Shown: positions 33,200 to 41,665 of the stretch, in pieces
Position numbering within the stretch: position 1 is the stretch's first letter
Layout: each line of letters opens with the position of its first letter
Source of the DNA: an uncultured Candidatus Saccharibacteria bacterium
GTDB taxonomy: Bacteria > Patescibacteriota > Saccharimonadia > Saccharimonadales > Saccharimonadaceae
Length of the DNA: 64,000 bases
Assembly (NCBI GenBank): GCA_948477625.1
Contig: CAOLNK010000001.1
Location: forward strand, 1-64,000
Direction of reading: 5' to 3'
Program-made: the position numbers and the translations under genes
Notes under the pieces: model-generated
What the model was told of the DNA's origin: nothing
Databases searched by the model: none
The model's input: the letters and a program-made list of their open reading frames with translations, nothing else

Positions 33200-35749
33200 A
33201 TGGCGCAAAAAGAAGCAAAAGCACGACTAAAGATTAATAGGATGCTAGAGGACGCGGGGTGGCGCCTTTTTGACAGTAAAGCTGGTCCAGCGAATGTTGA
33301 TGTCGAAAATAAGGTAGATATGCATGCTTATGGCGACGATTTTCAAAATACCAAAACTGGTTTTGTGGATTATCTATTATTAAATGAAAATCAGAAACCA
33401 ATTGCAGTACTGGAGGCAAAACGAGAATCCATCGCTCCACTTTCTGCCAAAGAGCAAGCTCGCGAATATGCTAATTCACTGCATGTTAGATATGTTATTT
33501 TGAGCAACGGAAACACGCATTACTTATGGGATATGCAGTTTGGCAACCCTGAGCCAATTAGCAGTTTTCCTACCTTAGAATCACTTGAAGAAGATAAGGA
33601 ATGGACTCCAGACGCTGATGCTCTAGCCAACGAAGAAGTTAAGTCTATCTACATTGCTGAATCGCAGATGCCAGATATAAAGATGCACCCTGACTATGTG
33701 AACGAGGATAGGCGTAAAGAATTTGTCGAAAAGAACAAATTAAAGATTTTACGTAATTATCAAATTCGCGCCATCCAAGCCGTGCAAAAATCTGCCAAAA
33801 ATGGTAATAAACGTTTTCTCCTAGAGATGGCCACCGGTACGGGAAAAACTCTGACTTGCGCCGCACTCATAAAACTTTTCTTAAAGACGGGAAATGCGAA
33901 GCGCGTACTGTTTTTAGTTGACCGTATTGAACTCGAAAATCAAGCCAAAAAATCTTTCACGCAGACAATTGGGCGCGACTATGTTGTTAAGGTATACAAA
34001 GAAGATAAAGACAACTGGCGTACCGCTGATATAGTAATTAGCACGGTGCAATCCTTGTTGGCTAGTGCACGATATCGTGATTTTAGCCCTAATGATTTTG
34101 ACTTGATAATTTCCGATGAGGCTCATCGCTCAATTGGCGGAAACGCGAGGGCAGTTTTTGAATACTTCACTGGTTACAAGATTGGACTAACCGCCACTCC
34201 AAAAGATTTTCTCAAGAATACGAGTCAAAACCAAAATAGCGAAAAAGAGTTTGAACGACGTGAACTACTTGATACATATCGCACCTTTGGTTGTGAATCT
34301 GGACAACCAACCTTCCGTTATGATCTTAAAGATGGTGTCAATGACCCAGACGGACCGTTTTTAGTAAACCCAGTTATCATTGATGCGCGTACCGAGATCA
34401 CATCGCAGTTGTTGGCAGATGAAGGCTATGCGGTACATCGCGTTATAGACGATACCGACGTTGACGAGACTTTTGGCGCACGAGATTTTGAAAAGAGATT
34501 CTTTAATGAAGAAACTAATATCGTACTTTGTAAAACTTTCCTAAAATATGCCGCGAGGGATCCATTAAGCGGGGAAATTGGCAAATCTATTATTTTTGCT
34601 GTAAGTCAAAAGCATGCAGAAAAAATCACACAAATTCTCAATCAACTCGCTATGCAGGAATATCCTGGAAAATATAATTCTGATTTTGCGGTTCAAGTAA
34701 CCAGTAATGTTCGTGATGCTCAACAATTCACGATTCAGTTTTCTGAAAATAACCTGTGTGGTCAAACTAGGTGGCTTCAAGACTACGAAAGCAGTCGAGC
34801 AAGAGTCGCTGTTACGGTGGGTATGATGACTACCGGTTATGATTGTTCTGATTTGCTTAATGTTGTGTTTATGCGCCCAGTATTTAGTCCATCTGATTTT
34901 ATTCAAATGAAGGGTCGCGGCACACGACTTCATACATTTGAATGGATAGATTATGCAAATGGGGAATCTGTGCAGACTTCGCGCAAAGAGAACTTTAGAT
35001 TAATTGACTTCTTTGCCGTGTGCGAGTACTTTGAAGAAAAGTATGACTATAGTGTGCCATTAGCTATTCCGAAGGTTAAAGAATCAACCCTTGGTATAAT
35101 ATCTACTACACTTCCGGGTGATATAGAGCAGAATTTCGCTGTTATCCAGCCATTTGAGCTAGGTGAATCTGATGACGTTCAGACAGTTTCGCAGACCACT
35201 GTTGGTGCTGAAGGTATGCGCATTGATCGTGAAATGTTCCGCAGCTTTCAGGATGAAACCAAGGGTGATGCCGAACTCAGCGACTTATATTACAGTGGAA
35301 AAATCGATGAAGCGATTAGCTATCTCAGGAGCCATATTCTTGGCGAGGACCGCCCTAGATTTTTCATGACACCAGAAAAAATACGCAAGATCTTCAACCT
35401 TGATCGTAGGTTGGAAGGCAGGGAAATTCTCGATTTGATTTTTAAGGATAAAATTCCTTTGACAAAAGCCGAATATATCAAACAAAAGTTCGACGAATTT
35501 ATCAATGACAAGAAACTAGGCGATGAGCTGGTCGGTGAGGGGTATAACGATGCTTTTGAGCTATTTGATGCGTATATATCTAATCGTAAAGTTGCAGAAG
35601 CAATAGATAATCGCAATTATAGCGTACTAGAAGGCTTTGGTTCGCTATCCATCAATCAACTTGTTAGACTTGGTAGTGAAAGAATTAATCAAATAGTTGA
35701 GTATATCCGAGATTACATTAACGTTGAAAAATTAAGAGTAAAGGACTAA
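33200..35749 (+). CDS. hsdR: Type I restriction enzyme, R subunit
   Basis: HsdR is the DNA translocase and nuclease of the type I complex R2M2S. The N-terminal nuclease shows GFVDYLLLNENQKPIAVLEAKRE, a D...ExK pair. The helicase part has LEMATGTGKTLT (motif I), ISDEAHRS (DEAH box), GLTATPKDF (motif III) and FIQMKGRGTRLH (motif VI). The length, 849 residues, is in the usual range. A helical C-terminal domain (about 690-849) should dock on HsdM. hsdM starts 3 nt after its stop. A TATAAT is at 33164-33169. The ribosome site is weak. Confidence 0.95.
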   Translation: MAQKEAKARLKINRMLEDAGWRLFDSKAGPANVDVENKVDMHAYGDDFQNTKTGFVDYLLLNENQKPIAVLEAKRESIAPLSAKEQAREYANSLHVRYVILSNGNTHYLWDMQFGNPEPISSFPTLESLEEDKEWTPDADALANEEVKSIYIAESQMPDIKMHPDYVNEDRRKEFVEKNKLKILRNYQIRAIQAVQKSAKNGNKRFLLEMATGTGKTLTCAALIKLFLKTGNAKRVLFLVDRIELENQAKKSFTQTIGRDYVVKVYKEDKDNWRTADIVISTVQSLLASARYRDFSPNDFDLIISDEAHRSIGGNARAVFEYFTGYKIGLTATPKDFLKNTSQNQNSEKEFERRELLDTYRTFGCESGQPTFRYDLKDGVNDPDGPFLVNPVIIDARTEITSQLLADEGYAVHRVIDDTDVDETFGARDFEKRFFNEETNIVLCKTFLKYAARDPLSGEIGKSIIFAVSQKHAEKITQILNQLAMQEYPGKYNSDFAVQVTSNVRDAQQFTIQFSENNLCGQTRWLQDYESSRARVAVTVGMMTTGYDCSDLLNVVFMRPVFSPSDFIQMKGRGTRLHTFEWIDYANGESVQTSRKENFRLIDFFAVCEYFEEKYDYSVPLAIPKVKESTLGIISTTLPGDIEQNFAVIQPFELGESDDVQTVSQTTVGAEGMRIDREMFRSFQDETKGDAELSDLYYSGKIDEAISYLRSHILGEDRPRFFMTPEKIRKIFNLDRRLEGREILDLIFKDKIPLTKAEYIKQKFDEFINDKKLGDELVGEGYNDAFELFDAYISNRKVAEAIDNRNYSVLEGFGSLSINQLVRLGSERINQIVEYIRDYINVEKLRVKD

Positions 35750-35752
35750 AAA

Positions 35753-37201
35753 ATGAACTATTCCCAGTTTAAACAAATTATTGACAATGCAAGAGATATT
35801 CTCATGGGGAAGCTTCCTAGTCCGATTGCTCAAGTTGATGCAATCTCGTATGCGTTGATTTATAAGTTTATGTCAGATACGGACGACAAGTCCGCTGCTC
35901 TTGGTGGCAAAAGGACGTATTTTTCCGACGAATACGAAAAGTATAGCTGGCATAATCTCATGAGCCCATCGGTTAGTGGCAGTGATCGCGTGATTTTGTA
36001 TCGCAACGCACTGGAAAATATGAGTCGCAATCCAAACATTCCTCCACTATTTCGTGAGATTTTTAATGGTGCAACTCTTAACTTTACCGACGCAAATACT
36101 CTAAACCTCTTTTTGCGCGAGATGGATAAAATTGACCAAGATTCCGGTGACTCAATTGGTGATGCATATGAGTATTTATTATCCACCTTGGGTTCTCAAG
36201 GCGGCCTAGGCCAATTCCGTACGCCGAGACACATCATTAATATGATGGTTGAGATATTGAATCCAGATAAAACTGACAAGATTCTCGATCCGGCTTGTGG
36301 CACGGCTGGCTTTCTTATCTCGGCTTATAACCATATCAAGAAAAAGCATATTGATAGTGAGCGCCTAAACAGCGAAGATGTCGAGAAAATTCATCATAAC
36401 TTTTATGGGTTTGACATTGAGCCAAATATGACACGCATTGCACGTGTAAACTTATTTCTCCATGGTTTTAAAGCTCCAAACATCATCGAACACGACACGC
36501 TCAGCTCTGAAGATTATTGGAGCGACCGTTATGATGTGATCATCGCAAATCCGCCGTTCATGACGCCCAAAGGCGGGATTACGCCACACAAAAAGTTTAG
36601 CATTTCATCAAGCCGCGCCGAGCTACTATTTGTTGATTATATTGCTTCCCACTTGAAGCCAAATGGTAGGGCGGCGGTCATCGTTCCGGATGGTGTGTTG
36701 TTTGGCAGTAGTGCTGCACACAAAGCCTTGCGCAAAGAAATCATTGAAAATCAAAATCTCATTGCGGTAATTTCTATGCCGTCTGGCGTGTTTAAACCAT
36801 ATGCTGGCGTTTCCACGGCCATCTTGGTTTTTTCTAAAGCAAACAATGATAAAACGGACAAGGTCTGGTTTTATGATATGAAGTCGGATGGTTATAGTTT
36901 GGATGATAAGCGTTCGCCACTAAAGGAAAGCGATATTCCAGACATTCTTAGTAGGTATAAAAATCTCGATGGCGAAAACGACCGCAAGCGTACCGAACAG
37001 TCTTTCTTTGTGTCAAAAGAAGAAATCGTAAAAAATAATTACGACCTATCGATTAATAAGTACAAAGAAATCGAGTATGAAAAAGTTGAGTATCCGCCTA
37101 CTAGCGAGATTATAGCTGATATCGAAAAATTGGACAAAGAAATCGCAGAGAATTTGGCTGAACTTAAAAAACTATTAAACACAACAAATTCGGATTTGTA
37201 G
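35753..37201 (+). CDS. hsdM: Type I restriction enzyme, M subunit
   Basis: HsdM is the N6-adenine methyltransferase of the type I system. The SAM-binding motif is ILDPACGTAGFLISAYN and the catalytic motif is VIIANPPFMTPKG. The preceding GQFRTPRHIINMMVEILNP and the N-terminal helical domain are also characteristic. It has 482 residues. Its last five codons and stop lie inside a 22-bp direct repeat that recurs after the recombinase gene, so recombination there would leave HsdM intact and change only which hsdS follows it. Confidence 0.96.
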   Translation: MNYSQFKQIIDNARDILMGKLPSPIAQVDAISYALIYKFMSDTDDKSAALGGKRTYFSDEYEKYSWHNLMSPSVSGSDRVILYRNALENMSRNPNIPPLFREIFNGATLNFTDANTLNLFLREMDKIDQDSGDSIGDAYEYLLSTLGSQGGLGQFRTPRHIINMMVEILNPDKTDKILDPACGTAGFLISAYNHIKKKHIDSERLNSEDVEKIHHNFYGFDIEPNMTRIARVNLFLHGFKAPNIIEHDTLSSEDYWSDRYDVIIANPPFMTPKGGITPHKKFSISSSRAELLFVDYIASHLKPNGRAAVIVPDGVLFGSSAAHKALRKEIIENQNLIAVISMPSGVFKPYAGVSTAILVFSKANNDKTDKVWFYDMKSDGYSLDDKRSPLKESDIPDILSRYKNLDGENDRKRTEQSFFVSKEEIVKNNYDLSINKYKEIEYEKVEYPPTSEIIADIEKLDKEIAENLAELKKLLNTTNSDL

Positions 37202-37204
37202 GGG
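37183..37204 (+). repeat. Direct repeat DR1 before hsdS1
   Basis: 22 bases identical to 39315-39336. The core AACAAATTCGGATTTGTA is followed by GGGG. It contains an inverted repeat ACAAAT-TCGG-ATTTGT and supplies the G-rich ribosome site for the following hsdS. Confidence 0.85.
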
Positions 37205-37694
37205 GTACTATTGATGCAAAAACTCGGCGATTACATTAAAGAATATTCCGTTAGAAATAGGCTTAACTAATTCTCAAGGATTTTGTCGCGATTATTTCGG
37301 AAAAGAGGTTGCGAGCGATAATAAGAAGACATACAAAATTGTTCCAAGACATGCTTTTGCTTACAATCCTTCTCGAATTAATGTCGGATCAGTCGATTAC
37401 CAACATTGCGAGGACAAAGTGATCGTGAGTCCTCTATACAACGTTTTTACGGTAAACGAAAATATTATTCCAGAGTATCTGTACTATTATCTCAAAAGTC
37501 CTAGCACTATAAAGCGTATTAAAACTATTGCCTCAGGAAGTGTGAGAGATAATTTAAAACTATCTATGTTGTACGAATTCCCAATCGAGGTTCCATCTAT
37601 TAGTAAACAGAAAAAAATACTAAACATCCTGCGAGAAATACGGTTTTCTATCGATTGTAGAAAAAAGGAGCTAGAGCAACTCGACAACCTCATT

Positions 37695-37720
37695 AAAGCC
37701 CGATTTGTCGAGATGTTTGG
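37695..37720 (+). repeat. Central conserved block shared by hsdS1 and hsdS2
   Basis: 26 bases identical to 39868-39893, encoding KARFVEMFG between the two target-recognition domains. A likely site for homologous exchange of half-genes. Confidence 0.8.
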
Positions 37721-38204
37721 AGAACGAAAAAATAGAAGAACACTTCAAGAATTTTCTATAGGGAAAAGCGGATATGGTGCCGCCTCGGCATCAGTTTCTT
37801 ACGACCCTACTCGTCCAAGATACGTGCGGATCACTGACATAAATGATGACGGAACGCTCAATAATGACTTCGTCTGTTCAATCAATAAACAAGATGACAT
37901 TAATTATAAGCTTGAAAAAGGTGACTTTTTATTTGCGCGTATGGGTGCCACTGTTGGAAAAACATACTACTACAAAGGTGGCAGCCAAATATATGCTGGG
38001 TATTTAATTCGCTTTAAATTAGACCCCGAAAAATTGTTGCCAGAATATCTCTATACATATACCCAGACTGAAGAATATCTCGACTGGGTTAAGCTTAATC
38101 AAAGCGGCGCTGCTCAGCCTGGAATAAATGCTCAAAAATATAGTTCACTTCAAATTCCAGTAGCTAGCATTGAGGAACAGAAAGAATTTGTTCGGTTTGT
38201 CTCT

Positions 38205-38234
38205 CAAGTCGACAAATCAAAATTTGCTGTTCAG
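38205..38234 (+). repeat. 3' conserved block shared by hsdS1 and hsdS2
   Basis: 30 bases identical to 40372-40401, encoding QVDKSKFAVQ near the C-terminus of both specificity subunits. Confidence 0.8.
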
Positions 38235-38301
38235 GAATCATTGGAGAAGACACAACAACTGTTTGATAGTCTAATGCAGGAGTATTTTGGTTAGAACTCA
38301 G

Positions 38302-38340
38302 CTCCTTTCGTTAGTGGAGGTACCAATCTAACGAAAGGAG
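38302..38340 (+). promoter_or_regulatory. Perfect 13-bp inverted repeat enclosing the recombinase ribosome site
   Basis: CTCCTTTCGTTAG (38302-38314) pairs with CTAACGAAAGGAG (38328-38340); inner TGG/CCA can extend the stem. The 3' arm contains AAAGGAG, the ribosome site for ATG 38348, so the hairpin would hide it. There is no T-run. It could instead be a recombinase binding site. Confidence 0.65.
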
Positions 38341-38347
38341 AGAATAA

Positions 38348-39316
38348 ATGGAAGAAGCCATTAAATATATTTTGGTGGATATGGATGAATATCTCACCTC
38401 AAACCAATCTCAGAAGCTACAAAGAGTTCTAGTGGCAAGATTAACAAACCAAAAGAGTACCACTGATAGTCTATCAAATCATAATTATCTCTCTATGTTC
38501 CTTAACGCAAAGAAGATTGAAGGTTGTTCTGACAGGACATTGTCATATTATGAAACTACAATTGCAAAATTGTTGAGCAACTTTTCTGAGCCGATACGAA
38601 AAGTTACCACTGACGAAATTCGTGGGTACTTGGCTAATTATCAGACAATTAATAATTGTAGTAAAGTTACTATTGATAACGTTCGTCGTAATATCTCCAG
38701 CTTCTTTACGTGGTTGGAAGAGGAAGATTATATTATCAAAAGTCCTATGCGCCGCATTCATAAAATCAAAACCGTCAAAATGGTAAAGGAAATTATTTCT
38801 GATGAAGAGATAGAGAAACTCCGCGACAGTTGTGATAATTTGCGCGACCTCGCAATCATCGACTTGTTATATTCTACCGGTATTCGAATTGGTGAGCTCG
38901 TTAGACTAAACATTGACGATATTAACTTTGAAGAACGTGAATGCGTAGTACTAGGGAAAGGCGATAAGGAGCGCAAAGTTTATTTTGATGCCAAGACAAA
39001 GATACACCTTCAAGGATATATTAACAACCGTTCTGATAATAATCAGGCACTATTTGTAACCTTAGATGCGCCGTACGATAGACTCAAGATTTCTGGCGTC
39101 GAAATTCGATTGCGATCGCTAGGCAGGGAATTGGGAATAAATAAAATTCATCCGCATAAATTTCGCCGCACTATGGCAACTAGGGCAATTGATAAAGGAA
39201 TGCCAATCGAGCAGGTGCAAAGACTTTTGGGACATTCGCAGATTGACACCACGATGCATTATGCAATTGTCAACCAAACAAACGTTAAGGTTTCTCATCG
39301 TAAGTTCATAGCCTAA
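38348..39316 (+). CDS. Tyrosine recombinase (XerC/D-like) between two hsdS genes
   Basis: A 322-residue site-specific recombinase. The N-terminal SAM-like core-binding domain covers about residues 40-145 (YLSMFLNAKKIEGCSDRTLSYYE). The catalytic domain has the full set of residues: Arg in STGIRIGELVRL, Lys in GKGDKERKV, His-x-x-Arg in HPHKFRRTMA, His in LLGHSQ and the nucleophile Tyr in TTMHYA. Recombinases beside hsdS genes are known to shuffle type I specificity (for example in streptococci and mycoplasmas). Its stop codon abuts the second 22-bp direct repeat. Translation may be controlled by the hairpin over its ribosome site. Confidence 0.93.
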   Translation: MEEAIKYILVDMDEYLTSNQSQKLQRVLVARLTNQKSTTDSLSNHNYLSMFLNAKKIEGCSDRTLSYYETTIAKLLSNFSEPIRKVTTDEIRGYLANYQTINNCSKVTIDNVRRNISSFFTWLEEEDYIIKSPMRRIHKIKTVKMVKEIISDEEIEKLRDSCDNLRDLAIIDLLYSTGIRIGELVRLNIDDINFEERECVVLGKGDKERKVYFDAKTKIHLQGYINNRSDNNQALFVTLDAPYDRLKISGVEIRLRSLGRELGINKIHPHKFRRTMATRAIDKGMPIEQVQRLLGHSQIDTTMHYAIVNQTNVKVSHRKFIA

Positions 39317-39336
39317 CAAATTCGGATTTGTAGGGG
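39315..39336 (+). repeat. Direct repeat DR2 before hsdS2
   Basis: Exact copy of DR1 (37183-37204), placed right behind the recombinase and 6 nt before the hsdS2 start codon. The two copies bound a 2.1-kb unit of hsdS1 plus recombinase. Confidence 0.85.
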
Positions 39337-39342
39337 CGAGAT

Positions 39343-40428
39343 ATGCGACGAAACTTTAGTGAGATTGTCGAGGTGGCCGGTACGGCATGCAAGCCTTTTG
39401 ATGGTAGTAGAAAATATATTAGTACTGGTTCAGTCCATCATGATAGTATTTGTGATAATGAAGTTGAAATAGTTAATTTTAAAAACAAACCCTCTAGGGC
39501 AAATTTAGAAGTTAATGCTGGCGATATTCTTTTTGCCAAAATGCAGGGGACGCGCAAGACATTACTAATAGATGAAGATTTATCTCGGAACATTTATTCA
39601 ACCGGATTTTACGCCATTAAACCAAAAAGTGGCGTGATTACTGAAAAATGCCTTTATTATTTAGTTGATAGCAGTCTTTTTTTGGGAGAAAAAGATAAAA
39701 AATGTTCAGGTGCGACTCAAAAGGCAATTAATAATTATGGGTTAAAACAAATAGAATTAAAGATTCCAAATTACCACAATCAGGCAAAGATAGGCGAGCA
39801 ACTTGATTTATTATTTAGTATGATAAGAGCAAGGAGGCATCAAATCAACCAACTTGATAACCTCATCAAAGCCCGATTTGTCGAGATGTTTGGTGATAAA
39901 TATCCAAACATGGTTGTTGGTGATAAACTAAAGACAACATCAGGTGGAACGCCATCTAAAAAGCACTCAGAATACTATGACGGCGGCACAATACCATGGC
40001 TAACTAGTGGAGAGGTAAATGCTGGCATAATTAGAACTGTTAAAAACAGAATCACTGAAGAGGCAGTTAAAAACTCATCCGCTAAAATGATACCAGAGAA
40101 CAGCATATTGGTAGCAATGTATGGGGCCACTGCTGGCCAGGTTGGTCTTCTCAAAATACGCACTACTACAAATCAGGCCATTTGTAGTATACTTCCAAAC
40201 GAAAAATATCTTCCTGAATACTTATACCATGCAATGGCCTCAAAAAAGGACTGGATGATTAGTCAGAGTGCTGGCGGGGCTCAACCAAATATCTCGCAAT
40301 CAGTTATCCGCAGAATGGAAATCGTGGATGCACCAATAGCCATGCAAAATATTTTTGTGAAATTAGTTCACCAAGTCGACAAATCAAAATTTGCTGTTCA
40401 GAATACAGTTCAAGGCATACAGAAATAA
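39343..40428 (+). CDS. hsdS: Type I specificity subunit, second copy
   Basis: An intact 361-residue HsdS. Target-recognition domain 1 covers about residues 1-150 (with AGDILFAKMQGTRKTLLI), then the conserved helix HQINQLDNLIKARFVEMFGDK. Domain 2 covers about 185-335 (GGTPSKKHSEYYDGGTIPWLTSGEV and SILVAMYGATAGQVGL are typical), and then the C-terminal conserved VDKSKFAVQ. Both recognition domains differ from hsdS1, so it should give a different DNA target. DR2 provides GGGG 6-10 nt before the ATG. It is the only copy now able to give a full-length subunit, though it sits two genes from hsdM. Confidence 0.92.
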   Translation: MRRNFSEIVEVAGTACKPFDGSRKYISTGSVHHDSICDNEVEIVNFKNKPSRANLEVNAGDILFAKMQGTRKTLLIDEDLSRNIYSTGFYAIKPKSGVITEKCLYYLVDSSLFLGEKDKKCSGATQKAINNYGLKQIELKIPNYHNQAKIGEQLDLLFSMIRARRHQINQLDNLIKARFVEMFGDKYPNMVVGDKLKTTSGGTPSKKHSEYYDGGTIPWLTSGEVNAGIIRTVKNRITEEAVKNSSAKMIPENSILVAMYGATAGQVGLLKIRTTTNQAICSILPNEKYLPEYLYHAMASKKDWMISQSAGGAQPNISQSVIRRMEIVDAPIAMQNIFVKLVHQVDKSKFAVQNTVQGIQK

Positions 40429-40492
40429 CATGAAAACGTTAAACTCTTTATCGTCGCGGCTTGATATGCTATTATTAACCTTGAGGAAGAGT

Positions 40493-41323
40493 ATGGATAT
40501 CAAGAAAATAGAGCTATTTTTACCAGAAGGCAATCCCGCAGGGTGTATATTTTGTGATGTTGCTAATTGGGATGGTAAAGTATCTAAGATTACAAAGAGT
40601 CGATTACGCAATTATCGCGAGAGGCCCGACTTGCAATATACGGGCATATACATCCTCATTGGGGAAGATCAAGGCACACAGATTTATATTGGTGAAGCGG
40701 AAAATCTATATGCTAGATTGACTCAGCATTTAGATGAAGATTTTTGGAGTACATGTATTGCAATTACAAAGAAAGAAAATATTCTAAACAAGGCTCATGC
40801 TAAATTTCTTGAAAATTACTTCTACAGCATCGCCAAGGAAGTTGGTCGCTGCACTATCAAGAACAGCTGCGTCCCGACAAAATCCAGCCTCTCTGAGGCT
40901 GACGAAGTTGTGCTGGAAGATTTTGCTCAAAAGGCTATTAGCGTAATTGGTGCCTTGGGATACAGAATGTTTATGCCTGTCATCAACAATGAAGAATGTT
41001 ACGCCGAGTATTTCAGTATTTTACCAACAAAAACACATCTTAAAACTGAAGCCAAAGGAACAATATCTGACGAGGGATTTGTCGTCTTGAGGGGGTCTGG
41101 TAGTGCAGATGAATTTAGTAAGTATAGCTCAGCTTCTTTGCGTGCAAAATGGGAGAACTTACATAAAGACGGAGTAATAAAGGATGGTATCTTCACAAAG
41201 AATTATCTATTCTCGTCGCCTTCAACAGCTGCCGCTATGGTTCTTGGTAGAAATGCCAATGGCTTGACTGAATGGAAAACAGAAAATAAAATTACACTCA
41301 AAAAATATCTAAGTACGGAGTAA
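40493..41323 (+). CDS. GIY-YIG nuclease-like protein with DUF4357
   Basis: A 276-residue protein. Residues about 45-130 form a GIY-YIG module (TGIYILIG...QIYIGEAENLYARLTQH), and the C-terminal part (FVVLRGSGS...SLRAKWENLHKDGVI, SPSTAAAMVLGRNANGLTEWK) matches the DUF4357 pattern. Proteins of this layout are frequent beside restriction systems and are annotated as GIY-YIG nuclease family. ATG 40493 is preferred because GAGGAAG lies just before it and the 34 upstream residues look unlike the family. It follows hsdS2 closely and is probably in the same operon. Its exact role is unknown. Confidence 0.85.
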   Translation: MDIKKIELFLPEGNPAGCIFCDVANWDGKVSKITKSRLRNYRERPDLQYTGIYILIGEDQGTQIYIGEAENLYARLTQHLDEDFWSTCIAITKKENILNKAHAKFLENYFYSIAKEVGRCTIKNSCVPTKSSLSEADEVVLEDFAQKAISVIGALGYRMFMPVINNEECYAEYFSILPTKTHLKTEAKGTISDEGFVVLRGSGSADEFSKYSSASLRAKWENLHKDGVIKDGIFTKNYLFSSPSTAAAMVLGRNANGLTEWKTENKITLKKYLSTE

Positions 41324-41337
41324 GAGTAACTCACCAG

Positions 41338-41414
41338 TGGTATACCCGACAGGGTTCGAACCTGCGACCTTCTGTTCCGAAGACAGACGCTCTAATCCGC
41401 TGAGCTACGGGTAC
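41338..41414 (-). tRNA. tRNA-Arg (UCG)
   Basis: Minus-strand cloverleaf of 77 nt with encoded CCA. Acceptor GTACCCG pairs with CGGGTAT, the anticodon arm TCTGT-CTTCGGA-ACAGA gives TCG, and the T-arm is GCAGG/CCTGT. A minus-strand TATAAT at 41421-41426 lies 6 nt before its first base, so there is almost no 5' leader to remove. Confidence 0.94.
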
Positions 41415-41434
41415 TATATAATTATACCATAAAA

Positions 41435-41638
41435 TTACTCATCATCTTCATCCCACCCGTAATCATCCCTATCAAATTCATCATCCAATTCATCCTCGTC
41501 TTCAATCTCATCCTTGTCTTCCTTCTCCTCCCACTCCACATCTATCCCTCCACACCACCAACATTCGCCATTCCAGGCATCCCATTCTTCGTCCGTACTA
41601 TGCCCACTGCAATATATACAATCTCCATTGATGCTCAT
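41435..41638 (-). CDS. Small acidic protein with paired CxxC motifs
   Basis: A 67-residue protein with CIYC and CWWC motifs 22 residues apart, which together could hold one zinc ion as a ribbon. The C-terminal half is almost only Asp and Glu. The ATG lies 6 nt after a minus-strand TATAAT (41645-41650), the leaderless pattern of its neighbours, and the gene is exactly back-to-back with pnuC. I do not know the family. The acidic tail could mimic nucleic acid or bind a basic partner. Confidence 0.65.
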   Translation of the reverse strand: MSINGDCIYCSGHSTDEEWDAWNGECWWCGGIDVEWEEKEDKDEIEDEDELDDEFDRDDYGWDEDDE

Positions 41639-41644
41639 ACGTCA

Positions 41645-41659
41645 ATTATATCGTATAAT
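41645..41659. promoter_or_regulatory. Divergent -10 boxes of the small CxxC gene and pnuC
   Basis: Minus-strand TATAAT (41645-41650) and plus-strand TATAAT (41654-41659), each exactly 6 nt from its start codon. The plus-strand box fixes the pnuC start at ATG 41666. Confidence 0.6.
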
Positions 41660-41665
41660 ATACCT

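Larger units (their letters stand above)
37214..38294 (+). pseudogene. hsdS: Type I specificity subunit hsdS1, frameshifted near the 5' end
   Basis: HsdS reads the target sequence through two target-recognition domains. The frame from ATG 37214 (MQKLGDYIKEYSVRN) stops at 37270. The family sequence continues in the +1 frame from about 37260 (LTNSQGFCRDYFGKEVAS) to 38294. About ten family residues between SVRN and TNSQGF appear lost, so this is a small out-of-frame deletion. Domain 1 runs to about 37670, followed by the central conserved region (LDNLIKARFVEMFGE), domain 2, and a C-terminal conserved helix (VDKSKFAVQ). A GTG at 37419 could start a shortened protein. As it stands the full-length product is not made. 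Confidence 0.85.
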
